Below are positions 34,451 to 42,867 of a stretch of 64,000 nucleotides of DNA, in pieces. The DNA lies in NCBI RefSeq assembly GCF_030915405.1, contig NZ_CP133262.1, forward strand, positions 868,001-932,000, written 5' to 3'. A program made the translations under genes and the position numbers. The notes below the pieces were generated by a model. The model was not told where the DNA came from, did not search any database, and saw only the letters and a program-made list of their open reading frames with translations. The stretch is from Neobacillus nitrireducens (GTDB lineage Bacteria; Bacillota; Bacilli; Bacillales; Cytobacillaceae). Position 1 is the stretch's first letter; each line of letters opens with the position of its first letter.

Positions 34451-35341
34451 ATGTCCGAAAACTTCAAAAAGCAACATGAACTCACTCAACTTATTTTGCG
34501 TTATTCTGAACAGGACGGTGTTCACCCTACTCTTATTCCGTCTTTATACCTCATACGTGAATCTATTATTACTGAACCGATTTCTAGAGTTAATGAACCA
34601 TCCTTTTGCATAATCGTACAAGGAGAGAAGGACGTATTATTAGGGCAGAATCACTTTCGGTACGGTCCTGGTAATTATATTGTAGCATCCGTTGACTTGC
34701 CGGTTACTGGACAAGTTATGAAAGCCTCTTCGGACGCTCCATATTTGGCTCTCAAAATTGAATTTACACCAAGTCAAATCTTAGATGTATTAAGAGAAAC
34801 TGAAACTCGAAATAAATTGAAAAAAAATACGAAACGAGCTATGTTCGTCTCAAAAGTAGAGCCATCCCTGTTGGATGCAGTAGTCAGATTAGCTTGCTTG
34901 CTAGACAATCCAAAACATATCCCGGTACTTGCACCGTTATTCACGAAAGAAATTCTCTATTGGATTCTTCGAGGTCCTAACGGGGAAGCGCTGGAACAAA
35001 TTGCATTAGAAGGTAGCAATGCAGCTCGAATTAGAAATGTTATTGAACATATTATGAATCAATATTATGAACCTTTTAGAATTGAAGAGCTTGCCGACAT
35101 AGCTAATATGAGTGTTGCTTCGTTTCATCGACATTTTAAAGAGTTAACAACTATGAGCCCGGTTCAATTTCAAAAACAACTGAGATTACAGGAAGCTAGA
35201 CGGTTGTTATTAGCCGAGTCAACCGATATTGCTAATATCGCATTTCGTGTAGGATATGAAAGTCAATCTCAATTCAGTCGTGAATATTCGCGTATGTTTG
35301 GCTTTCCACCTAGAGAAGAAATAAAGCGTTTGAGGGCATAA
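34451..35341 (+). CDS. AraC family transcriptional regulator
   Basis: A 296-residue regulator. The N-terminal AraC_N cupin-like domain (about 25-180) has SFCIIVQGEKDVLLGQNHFRYGPGNYIVASVDLPVTG; the C-terminal double HTH (about 195-296) has RIEELADIANMSVASFHRHFKELTTMSPVQFQKQLRL and FRVGYESQSQFSREYSRMFGFPP. Members of this subgroup often control a neighbouring aldo/keto reductase or dehydrogenase, matching the divergent gene at 33267. The ATG follows AAGGAGAAA. Confidence 0.88.
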   Translation: MSENFKKQHELTQLILRYSEQDGVHPTLIPSLYLIRESIITEPISRVNEPSFCIIVQGEKDVLLGQNHFRYGPGNYIVASVDLPVTGQVMKASSDAPYLALKIEFTPSQILDVLRETETRNKLKKNTKRAMFVSKVEPSLLDAVVRLACLLDNPKHIPVLAPLFTKEILYWILRGPNGEALEQIALEGSNAARIRNVIEHIMNQYYEPFRIEELADIANMSVASFHRHFKELTTMSPVQFQKQLRLQEARRLLLAESTDIANIAFRVGYESQSQFSREYSRMFGFPPREEIKRLRA

Positions 35342-35424
35342 CATGACCAAAGAATAAGGTGTTAAATCTACTGTCATTAGAAGAACTGTAACTTATATTT
35401 TGTTTGCAAAAAAGTTCAAAAAAT

Positions 35425-35460
35425 AGCGAGCAAATCGTGTATTTGCCCGCTGTTTTTTAT
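35425..35460 (+). terminator. Terminator of the AraC gene
   Basis: AGCGAGCAAAT pairs with ATTTGCCCGCT (one mismatch), then a T tract. Confidence 0.7.
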
Positions 35461-35715
35461 TACATGTGTATGATATCTTTCAATTCAAACACCTTATTGT
35501 TAATGGTATATTCTGTTAGCGATTGACTCGTAGATTTTTCTTTATCTATTTTACTGATAAAATATACCCAGAAAGGAGAGGAAACCTTGATATATAAGTA
35601 AAAAGGGCAATGCGATTTCTTATGCAAAATGCACTGCTTTTATAGCTGCGGGTACTCCAAAAGAGAACGGCTTACCCTTAGCTTAATACGCTTAAGATTT
35701 TGGGGAGGTGAAACA
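35461..35715. other. Intergenic stretch without a recognised gene
   Basis: No frame with a good ribosome site; a GGGGAGGTG motif near 35702 is not followed by a gene on the plus strand. Confidence 0.4.
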
Positions 35716-36942
35716 CTAATATAGAGTTTGCTTCTGTGTCCCATCTGTTTTTATTCTATAGACTATTTTCTCTGATCTTGTGTAATAAATCCATTCGTCA
35801 AAAATATTTATGTTCGTTACAAAATGTTCATTTAAAAAAGTTTTACCTGTTCCATCTAGCTTCATTTTGTAGAGGTCACCGCCAGGTACATCCACAGTGG
35901 TATAGTATATCCAACCATTGGATACGTTGAAGGTAGAAGTAGGAACATCGCTTAGTTTGATTTTATTTGATCCATCCAAAGTCATCTTATAAATTCTATT
36001 TTCATCTGCTGGATTTCTAAAATATATCCAATAGCCATTTATTTGAATATTGTAGGCACTTGTATCATTTAGTTTTGTTTTTTCCGTTCCATCAATTTTT
36101 ACTTTGTATGGTTTTTGGCCATCTGATACATTTTGGTAATAAATCCAATTACCAATAAGGTTAATGGCTGAGGATTGATCGTCATTTAATTTCATACTTC
36201 CTGTACCATCTACGTTTAATTTATATAATTTAGCACCGTCCGACTGATTTGCATAGTAAAGCCAATTACCTGCAACCATAATATCGGTAGAACTATCATC
36301 CGTTAGTTTTGTCCTTTCTGTACTATCAATTTTCATTTTGTATATCTTCCCATTATCCCTGCCATTTCGATAATAAACCCATCCATTTAGGACATTAATA
36401 TAGGTTGGATCATCATTGGCCATTAACGGTGTATCCATTGTCAAATCTGTTTTAATTTTAGATAAGGTTCCATATAACGCTGTACCTTGCCGTTTATTAT
36501 AATAAAGCCAATCGTTTTCTTTACCAACAATACCACTGTTCAATATATTACCTGCTGTATTCCCCAGCCCCTCCATAGACAAATCTTCAGTAAGAGACAA
36601 TAAATATTGATTCTCCTGGGTTAGGACATTCACACGGTTTTTCATTTCATCATAATCAGAAGATACCCTAATTACCTGATTTGCCTCATCCCATACAACC
36701 TTGGCCCCAACCCTGCTAAACTCGGCAATTGGAACATAAATATAAGGATAGGTTGCACCTGCCGGTTGAAAATTTAATACAGGATATAACCCAGTATTAA
36801 TATCTACACCATTAACCAAAATAGGTCTATCTGCTGTGTACGCTGTAACAGGTTTGTATTGTAATTGCCTAACTTCCATACCTTTTTTTGAAATTGGTTC
36901 GGGAATCAATATTCTTTGGCCAATATAAATGATCGGGCTTAG
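35716..36942 (-). pseudogene. DUF5050 beta-propeller protein with truncated LysM N terminus
   Basis: The frame can be read from just after a TAA at 36943: LSPIIYIGQRILIPEP is the last third of a LysM cell-wall-binding module. Then follow a copper-amine-oxidase-like segment (PYIYVPIAEFSRVGAKVVWDEANQVIRV, about 40-95) and six or seven DUF5050 blades of the type GNWLYYANQSDGAKLYKLNVDGT. No signal peptide or full LysM remains, so secretion and wall binding are lost unless an alternative start works. The best in-frame start is a TTG at 36909. Called a 5'-truncated gene. Confidence 0.65.
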
Positions 36943-36946
36943 TTAT

Positions 36947-36982
36947 AAAGCACATTTCCTCCCTAATGGAATTGTGCTTTTT
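36947..36982. terminator. Hairpin between DUF3231 and DUF5050 genes
   Basis: AAAGCACA (36947-36954) and TGTGCTTT (36973-36980). It abuts the truncated LysM sequence and can serve as terminator for the DUF3231 gene. Confidence 0.6.
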
Positions 36983-37001
36983 CTGTTGTTACAATTGTAT
37001 C

Positions 37002-38051
37002 TTAAACCCAGTCATACGCTTTTGGCGGTGACTCGACCCAACCTTTATCAATTAAGATATTCATGCCGTCGTCTACAAATAAGCCAATGTTCATAAGAGT
37101 TCTACCATACAATAAATTTATATCCCTTCTCGCCGTTACTGCCAGGGAGTTTCCGAACGACCTTATCTTCATTGAGAACATGTCCACTTTATGGAACAGC
37201 ATTATTTTATCGGAAAAAGGTGGATATGTAGAGGTTTTAACCAAATGGTCTAGGTACGACGGTGATTGAATGTGTTCAACATGCAGTTTTTCTTTATACT
37301 GCTTTACCGCTTTATCGGTCATGTCTAAACCTCGTTTAAACAAAGCCTTTATCTTTTGATCTTGAACGTTTTGATGAAACCCCGATAATAATGCCATACT
37401 TGTTACGTTATTCTCAATGTTATCCCAAAGATGTATGATTTCTAATGCCTGTAATGGCCGGACATCTCCAAAAAAACCGTTTAAGTAACTTTGTTTATCG
37501 ATTTTATCAATTCCTTCTGGTGTGGGAATGAGAGGAGGTTCTGCAATAAATCTTTTTTCCATTAAAACATTATTTATTTGTCCTAAATAGACGGTTGCAC
37601 ATTGATTACAATATATAAAAAACTCCCTAATATCCTCTCGCATTACTAATGGAACTGCTACAGCGTATAGACTCATACCTGCCTTAGAAGCATATTTTAA
37701 ATAGTGAACGTAAAATTCATCTGCGTATAAACGGGGGGCACCAAGATTTACATCATCTTTAGTAAATCCAATTGGGATAGGAAAATTTCCTTTTTTAAAA
37801 AATCTTTCTATCCTCTGAATGAAATCCGTTGATAAAGCTAAACCATTTTCCAAAAGTGTCTTAATATTTTCATCTACGCAATGATGAAGAAAATAACTTA
37901 AGATTTGTATAGACATACTGTTCCCCATATAGGTAGCCCAAAGTTTACCCATTTCAAAAGACGTTAAAGGTTGGTCCTCATCTGATATTTTTGGATTTAA
38001 ATTTAGTGGTTTCATCACATTCATTGGATTTAAATCTTTATCGGTGGTCAT
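37002..38051 (-). CDS. DUF3231 family protein
   Basis: A 349-residue protein with two similar helical halves (about 25-185 and 195-345). Each has the family pattern of a membrane- or spore-associated ferritin-like bundle: LTSFEMGKLWATYMGNSMSIQILSYFLHH and LQALEIIHLWDNIENNVTSMALLSGFH. The biochemical role is unknown. DUF3231 genes are typical of spore-forming Bacillales. It has its own terminator. Confidence 0.82.
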   Translation of the reverse strand: MTTDKDLNPMNVMKPLNLNPKISDEDQPLTSFEMGKLWATYMGNSMSIQILSYFLHHCVDENIKTLLENGLALSTDFIQRIERFFKKGNFPIPIGFTKDDVNLGAPRLYADEFYVHYLKYASKAGMSLYAVAVPLVMREDIREFFIYCNQCATVYLGQINNVLMEKRFIAEPPLIPTPEGIDKIDKQSYLNGFFGDVRPLQALEIIHLWDNIENNVTSMALLSGFHQNVQDQKIKALFKRGLDMTDKAVKQYKEKLHVEHIQSPSYLDHLVKTSTYPPFSDKIMLFHKVDMFSMKIRSFGNSLAVTARRDINLLYGRTLMNIGLFVDDGMNILIDKGWVESPPKAYDWV

Positions 38052-38241
38052 AACTAATCTCCTTTTCCCGCACTTTCGCTTATGATAACCATTGGAAAAA
38101 GTTTTAATTCAAACAAATCTTATCTTTAAACCAATAAAACTGATAATCTAATTATAATTTATGAACCTTTTAGTATTTGAATATTCAATATACTTAAAAA
38201 GAGATATGATAGAGTTAAATTGAATAACGAGGTGTGAAATT

Positions 38242-39321
38242 ATGTTAAATAATAATATGACAGAACTTTTGAAAATTGAGTATCCCATAATACAAGCTCC
38301 AATGGCTGGCGGAGTAACCACTTCGAAATTAGTAGCTGAGGTTTCAAATTCTGGAGGTCTCGGAATGATTGGTGCAGGCTATATGACACCCATTAAATTA
38401 CGTGAACAAATTCAGGAAATAAAACAGTTAACATCAAATCCCTTTGGCATAAATCTATTTGTTCCTAACAACTTTAATGTAATAGAGAATCAAATTAAAT
38501 TATCTAATCAGATCTTACACCCTATTCGTCAGGAATTAAATTTACACCAAAAAGATAGCTTGGAAATCCCTAATTTTAATGAGGTTTTTGCAATTTTTAT
38601 GGAACAAATTAAAGTTGTAATGGAGGAAAATGTCCCTATTTGTTCCTTTACATTCGGTATTCCTCCTAAAGAAGTGATTGCTGAATTAAAACAAGCTAAT
38701 ATTCTTCTGATAGGAACCGCTACAACTGTTAGGGAAGCAGCTGAAAATGAAATAGCAGGAATCGATCTTGTTGTTGTGCAAGGTAGTGAAGCTGGTGGAC
38801 ATCGGGGGAACTTTATCGATGGGAATGAAGAGAGTTTAGTTGGTTTAATGTCACTAATCCCACAGGTTGTTGACAATGTAAATATTCCCGTTATTTCTGC
38901 CGGAGGAATTATGGATGGTCGAGGATTGATGGCTTCTATTTGCTTAGGTGCACAGGGTGTACAAATGGGGACGGCTTTCTTGACCTGTGTTGAAAGTGGG
39001 GCACACCAGGTTTATAAAGAAGCAATCCTTAATGCTAAAGAAGATCAAACTGTTTTAACTCGTTCATTTTCTGGCAAATGGGCAAGAGGAATTAAAAATA
39101 AATTTATTTTAGAACTGCAGAAACATGAAGAGTTTCTACCAGATTTCCCTGTTCAAAATACATTAACTCAAGAAATTAGAAAGTTTTCTGCTGCACATAA
39201 TAATCAAGAGTTTATGTCACTATGGTCTGGTCAAAGTCCAAGATTAGCCAAAAATCAAACGGTTGAATCATTAATTAAAAGTATAATGGCCCAAGCGCAA
39301 AAATTAAATATAGGGATTTAA
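38242..39321 (+). CDS. Nitronate monooxygenase (2-nitropropane dioxygenase family)
   Basis: FMN-dependent oxidation of alkyl nitronates, a detoxification of compounds such as propionate-3-nitronate. The 359-residue TIM barrel shows YPIIQAPMAGGVTTSKLVAEVSNSGGLGMIGAGYM, VVVQGSEAGGHRG with the conserved His, and PVISAGGIMDGRGLMASICLGAQGVQMGTAFL (phosphate binding). GAGGTGTGAAATT precedes the ATG. It is monocistronic with a clear terminator. Confidence 0.9.
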   Translation: MLNNNMTELLKIEYPIIQAPMAGGVTTSKLVAEVSNSGGLGMIGAGYMTPIKLREQIQEIKQLTSNPFGINLFVPNNFNVIENQIKLSNQILHPIRQELNLHQKDSLEIPNFNEVFAIFMEQIKVVMEENVPICSFTFGIPPKEVIAELKQANILLIGTATTVREAAENEIAGIDLVVVQGSEAGGHRGNFIDGNEESLVGLMSLIPQVVDNVNIPVISAGGIMDGRGLMASICLGAQGVQMGTAFLTCVESGAHQVYKEAILNAKEDQTVLTRSFSGKWARGIKNKFILELQKHEEFLPDFPVQNTLTQEIRKFSAAHNNQEFMSLWSGQSPRLAKNQTVESLIKSIMAQAQKLNIGI

Positions 39322-39352
39322 CGATTTTTATAACTCAAAAATCTATATATCA

Positions 39353-39386
39353 AAAACAGCCAGAATAATTGATCTGGCTGTTTTCA
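39353..39386 (+). terminator. Terminator of the nitronate monooxygenase gene
   Basis: AAAACAGCCAGA pairs with TCTGGCTGTTTT. A near copy of this hairpin and its flank is at 42509-42540. Confidence 0.8.
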
Positions 39387-39413
39387 TTAATTATTCGGAA
39401 AAGGGGGCAAGAA

Positions 39414-39911
39414 TCAATTTATCCCTTCTCTTAATTTGACCATGTTATACCAGCTTACTCCACCATGTTTGGATTCAGACATGCCATGGTTAACAAATCC
39501 AAATTTTTCATAAAAAGAAACTAATTCATTTTTACAGGTTAAAGTGATTCCTTCTCTTTCATTTTCTTCGACAAGCTTTTCCATCTTCTCAATTAAGATC
39601 TTTGCGATTCCTTGATTTCTAGCCTGTTTGGACACTGCTAATCCTAAAACACTCTGATATCCTCCGCTTTTCGGATTCTCTTTGATTTCCTTAAAAAGAT
39701 TATCAGTTATGTAAGGTTGATTAATTATAGGGCCATTAATATAACCAAGTATCTCCCCTTCTTTTTCTGCCACAATAAAGGTATCATCGATCAACTGAAT
39801 TCTCTCTACAAATGCTTCTTTTGTTGCAGCTTCTTCTATTGAAAAGCCTTCATTCTCAATAAATAACAGTTGTTGTAAATCTGTAGGTTGAACATTTCTT
39901 AGAGAAATCAT
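39414..39911 (-). CDS. GNAT family N-acetyltransferase
   Basis: A 165-residue acetyl-CoA-dependent acyltransferase. Motif A is LGLAVSKQARNQGIAKILIEKMEKLV (acetyl-CoA pyrophosphate loop). The N terminus ISLRNVQPTDLQQLLFIENEGF and the C-terminal LVSFYEKFGFVNHG fit arylalkylamine-type or YjcF-like members. The ATG at 39911 has an AAAGGGGAT site and family-typical N terminus. The substrate is unknown. Confidence 0.83.
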   Translation of the reverse strand: MISLRNVQPTDLQQLLFIENEGFSIEEAATKEAFVERIQLIDDTFIVAEKEGEILGYINGPIINQPYITDNLFKEIKENPKSGGYQSVLGLAVSKQARNQGIAKILIEKMEKLVEENEREGITLTCKNELVSFYEKFGFVNHGMSESKHGGVSWYNMVKLREGIN

Positions 39912-40005
39912 CTTGTCTATATCCCCTTTCCTAACTGGACAAAACAATTTTTTAAAAAATAAGGACCAATTCTGAAGGATGAAGAACCGCTCCGAACATA
40001 TACCT

Positions 40006-40710
40006 TTATATTTCTTTCTTACATTTTACAATAATAAAATTTATTGGAGGTTTATTTTTCATGTTCTTATTTGGCTCGTCTATTTCTGTGACCTCTATCA
40101 GTCCATATTTTCCAAAATCTTGTTTTATGGAGTCAGAATCATAAAAAAACATTTTTACGCCTTCCATTATCTCGAAATAGTCTTTATCCAATTGTTTGCC
40201 CTTCCCAAACATGGGGGCTTTTTTTGAAACAGTTGTAAAAATCATATATCCATTTGGCTTTAACTGATTATAGCAATTTTTAATAAACTTATCTCTATCA
40301 CGATTGTTCAATAAGTGAATAAGTGCATGGCAAAATATGCCTTCATAGAGTCTATTATCAAAAGGCATGTCAGTTACTGATCCATGAAAAATACTAATAT
40401 CAAGCCCATTTTGCCTCCCCAAATCAATCGCTGTTTTTGAAATCTCAATACCTGTAACATTAATTCCATTATCAATAAAAACCTTTGCATTTCTACCATA
40501 TCCAATACCTGGTACCAGTATTTCCTTAACATTCCTTTCAACGAAAAAGTCCTTTGTTAGGATTGCTGAGTCTGTAGGTTCAAAGCCCCACATCGTTTGT
40601 TTTTCTATAAAACTCGATTCCCAGAATTCCACTATATCTCTATCTCCTCTATGTTTAATTTTAATTGGGATGCTATGTTTGTTGACGTTAATGTTTTTAA
40701 TTAAAGACAT
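40006..40710 (-). CDS. Class I SAM-dependent methyltransferase
   Basis: A 234-residue protein. ILVPGIGYGRNAKVFIDNG is a motif I variant, GIEISKTAIDLGRQNG motif II, YEGIFCHALIHLL motif IV and LKPNGYMIFTTV motif V. The N-terminal FWESSFIEKQTMWGFEPTDSA resembles the thiopurine-methyltransferase-like and TehB-like groups. The substrate is unknown. The ribosome site is weak, so the start could be a few codons off. Confidence 0.8.
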   Translation of the reverse strand: MSLIKNINVNKHSIPIKIKHRGDRDIVEFWESSFIEKQTMWGFEPTDSAILTKDFFVERNVKEILVPGIGYGRNAKVFIDNGINVTGIEISKTAIDLGRQNGLDISIFHGSVTDMPFDNRLYEGIFCHALIHLLNNRDRDKFIKNCYNQLKPNGYMIFTTVSKKAPMFGKGKQLDKDYFEIMEGVKMFFYDSDSIKQDFGKYGLIEVTEIDEPNKNMKNKPPINFIIVKCKKEI

Positions 40711-40737
40711 ATTGACTTTCTAAAACTATAATTGGTA

Positions 40738-40800
40738 TTCAACTTTTTGTAAACTTGCCTCGTTAATTGCACCAAAACATATAAATCATCGCAGCTGCTC
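40738..40800 (+). repeat. Interspersed repeat, copy R10 (degenerate)
   Basis: AAACTTGCCTCGTTAATTGCACC followed by a GCAGCTGC core and CGTTAAACTAG. Confidence 0.45.
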
Positions 40801-40801
40801 G

Positions 40802-41269
40802 TTAAACTAGTGCCCTTTTAAACCAAAATACAAATTTTTTTACAATATATAAAATAATTAAGCTACTGCAAACACTAGCAAACCAGTTCCATTTTTTAAA
40901 AAATATTAAAGAGCTGTATTTTTCAAATAGAAACGAATAGGTTGCAATTGCAATTGCAAAGACGAAATAATGAATAAAGATTCTTAGTTTCTTTTTTTCT
41001 ATAGGATACAAAATAATAAAGAACACTCCAAATGTTGGATACACAAGATAATAAAGAGAAAAACTCATTTTTGTTGCAACATTAAATTCTCTAAATGGAA
41101 ATTCAACCAACCCAATTAATAATTGGATGTATTCATAAATCCAAGTTATTGTTGAAACAAATAAAAATGTTATATGAGCAGATCTTTTACTTTCTTTTGG
41201 TATGTATTTCAACATTAAATAAATAGATATTAACCAAGAAAAAATTAAAATTTGAATTTCTTTAATCAT
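40802..41269 (-). CDS. CBO0543-type integral membrane protein
   Basis: A 155-residue protein with five membrane segments. Family features are VEFPFREFNVATKMSFSLYYLVYPTFGVFF and FEKYSSLIFFKKWNWFAS. Its start overlaps the end of the upstream paralogue by 4 bp (ATGA), so the pair is translationally coupled. Function is unknown. Confidence 0.72.
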   Translation of the reverse strand: MIKEIQILIFSWLISIYLMLKYIPKESKRSAHITFLFVSTITWIYEYIQLLIGLVEFPFREFNVATKMSFSLYYLVYPTFGVFFIILYPIEKKKLRIFIHYFVFAIAIATYSFLFEKYSSLIFFKKWNWFASVCSSLIILYIVKKFVFWFKRALV

Positions 41270-41772
41270 CTAACTTCAACCTTTACCAATCTTTTTTTAA
41301 ACCAGAGATAATACCTATGGTTTAAAAATAAAGAAATTATAACCGTTGATAAAGTCCAATACCATTTCCATTCGTGATATTCCACAAGAGTTGTGTACTT
41401 TTCAAGAACTACCTCACAAACAGTGAAGAACCCAGCAAATGATATGTAATATATTAGGGCACCTTTCATTTTAGCATTATTTGGATAATACAAACTAAAA
41501 AAAATCGCAACAATAGGAAAAATGAAAAATTCAAAACTGAAACTCGTTCTGTTATATTGATTTGCATTTGGAAGTAACTGAGTAGGATATTCAATCCATC
41601 CCATTTCAACTGCAAATAGACCAGCTGGCCAAGTAATTATTTGGAGAAACAAAAATAAAACACATGCATCTCTTGCTTTCTCTCTTGGCACCAATTTAAA
41701 AATGGCAAGGATGCATAAAAACGAGAATCCTATTAATATCCACCTTTCAAAACTCATTCGATTATTCTCCAA
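41266..41772 (-). CDS. CBO0543-type integral membrane protein
   Basis: A 168-residue paralogue of the downstream gene, again with five segments and the family hallmarks WIEYPTQLLPNANQYNRTSFSFEFFIFPIVAIFF and LEKYTTLVEYHEWKWYWT. The ATG is placed at the first in-frame start; no strong ribosome site is seen. The local tandem arrangement and sequence similarity indicate duplication. Confidence 0.75.
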   Translation of the reverse strand: MENNRMSFERWILIGFSFLCILAIFKLVPREKARDACVLFLFLQIITWPAGLFAVEMGWIEYPTQLLPNANQYNRTSFSFEFFIFPIVAIFFSLYYPNNAKMKGALIYYISFAGFFTVCEVVLEKYTTLVEYHEWKWYWTLSTVIISLFLNHRYYLWFKKRLVKVEVR

Positions 41773-41850
41773 AAGATGATTAGAAGTAACTTTTATGATA
41801 ATACTCCGAAGAATTGCTTCTAACTAATCTGTTTTTTCATAAGTTCGATT

Positions 41851-42339
41851 TTATTTTTCAGTTATACTTCGTTTACTCTTAAATTTGTCTAAGAGTTTAA
41901 TTAAACCTACAAATCCCCTAATCGTAAACAAAGTAAAATTTACACTTCCAAACGTGTGTAAGGCTGTCCATTTTTTCCATTTAAATAATTTTGTATTCTT
42001 TTCCATATACCATTGACCAACACTCATAGGAACACTAAATAGTAAACTTTTCAATAACATTTTCCAAATTTTATCATTGTATGTAATCTTAACCCATACA
42101 ACACTTAAAAGCGGGAAAAACAATATATCATAGATAATGTTTGTTTTAAAAATTTTCGTAAACGGGCGAACCGGATATTCCACTCTTTTTGTTCCAACAA
42201 CATAAGCATCAACAAGTGTAGCAAGTACTCCTTTGGAGAAAAAAATAACGAGACTTTCTCTCATTTTTGACCCATTAAATAAAAATGGCAAGGATACTAC
42301 ACACAAAGCTGTAAGTAAATTTAACAGTCTTTTTTCCAT
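41851..42339 (-). CDS. CBO0543-type integral membrane protein
   Basis: The third local paralogue (162 residues), the most divergent: VEYPVRPFTKIFKTNIIYDILFFPLLSVVWV and MEKNTKLFKWKKWTALHTFG are the family blocks. It is on the same strand and 78 bp upstream of the other two, so the three could be cotranscribed. Confidence 0.72.
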   Translation of the reverse strand: MEKRLLNLLTALCVVSLPFLFNGSKMRESLVIFFSKGVLATLVDAYVVGTKRVEYPVRPFTKIFKTNIIYDILFFPLLSVVWVKITYNDKIWKMLLKSLLFSVPMSVGQWYMEKNTKLFKWKKWTALHTFGSVNFTLFTIRGFVGLIKLLDKFKSKRSITEK

Positions 42340-42436
42340 AAAAAGCTCTCGTCCCTTTCAGGAATAATTTTATTATTATGTTTCCCCTACATTTATTTTC
42401 AATTCTTTGCTCTATCCTTTTTGTCACTTTTAACCA

Positions 42437-42480
42437 TAAAAAAACTAACCGGAAGTGAAGTGGTCCCGATTAGTTTTTCT
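42437..42480 (-). terminator. Hairpin below the DUF2325 operon, distal
   Basis: AAAAACTAA (42440-42448) pairs with TTAGTTTTT (42470-42478), with partial inner pairing. Confidence 0.6.
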
Positions 42481-42506
42481 TTAATAATTATTTTTTCCGT
42501 TGATTT

Positions 42507-42541
42507 CAAAAACAGCCAGAATAATTATCTAGCTGTTTTAA
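42507..42541 (-). terminator. Hairpin below the DUF2325 operon, proximal
   Basis: AAAACAGC(CAGA) ... (TCTA)GCTGTTTT. It is a near copy of the terminator at 39353-39386, including the flanking TCAAA and loop AATAATT. Confidence 0.65.
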
Positions 42542-42561
42542 ATGAATGGAGTTTCTTTATA

Positions 42562-42867
42562 TTATGTGAGCCAATTATAGATTTCTAATGTTGTTTTTTC
42601 TACATTACTTTGCCCATTTAAATAATATATTGGCGTTTTTATTTGACTCAATTCTTTCATGATTTTTTTATAAAAAGAATGAGCAAAAAAAGATGTATTA
42701 ATAAAGACCGCATCTACTCGTTTAATCCTTGAAATATCTCGATTTTTCTCATCTACTTCAACAAATTCGACTGTAGGTAAATGCTCCCTTAATTTTATTT
42801 GCCAACTTGGAGATCCTCCAAAAATGATGATTCTCTTTGACTTAATCAAGTCGAACATGGTTTTCAA
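42562..42867 (-). CDS. DUF2325 domain protein
   Basis: A 101-residue Rossmann-like domain: RIIIFGGSPSWQIKLREHLPTVEFVEVDEKNRDISRIKRVDAVFINTSFFAHSFYKKI is the DUF2325 pattern (GG near the N terminus, then a strand ending in D-A-V-F-I-N). The role is unknown. It overlaps the 417-residue partner by 4 bp, so the two are made together. In other bacteria DUF2325 is often the C-terminal domain of a larger protein, which suggests the two products act as one complex. Confidence 0.72.
   Translation of the reverse strand: MKTMFDLIKSKRIIIFGGSPSWQIKLREHLPTVEFVEVDEKNRDISRIKRVDAVFINTSFFAHSFYKKIMKELSQIKTPIYYLNGQSNVEKTTLEIYNWLT

Noticed and set aside
36933..36964. ATG with a GGGAGG site at 36964 upstream of the DUF5050 gene
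   Set aside because: It opens a different frame that stops after about 28 codons and encodes nothing recognisable.
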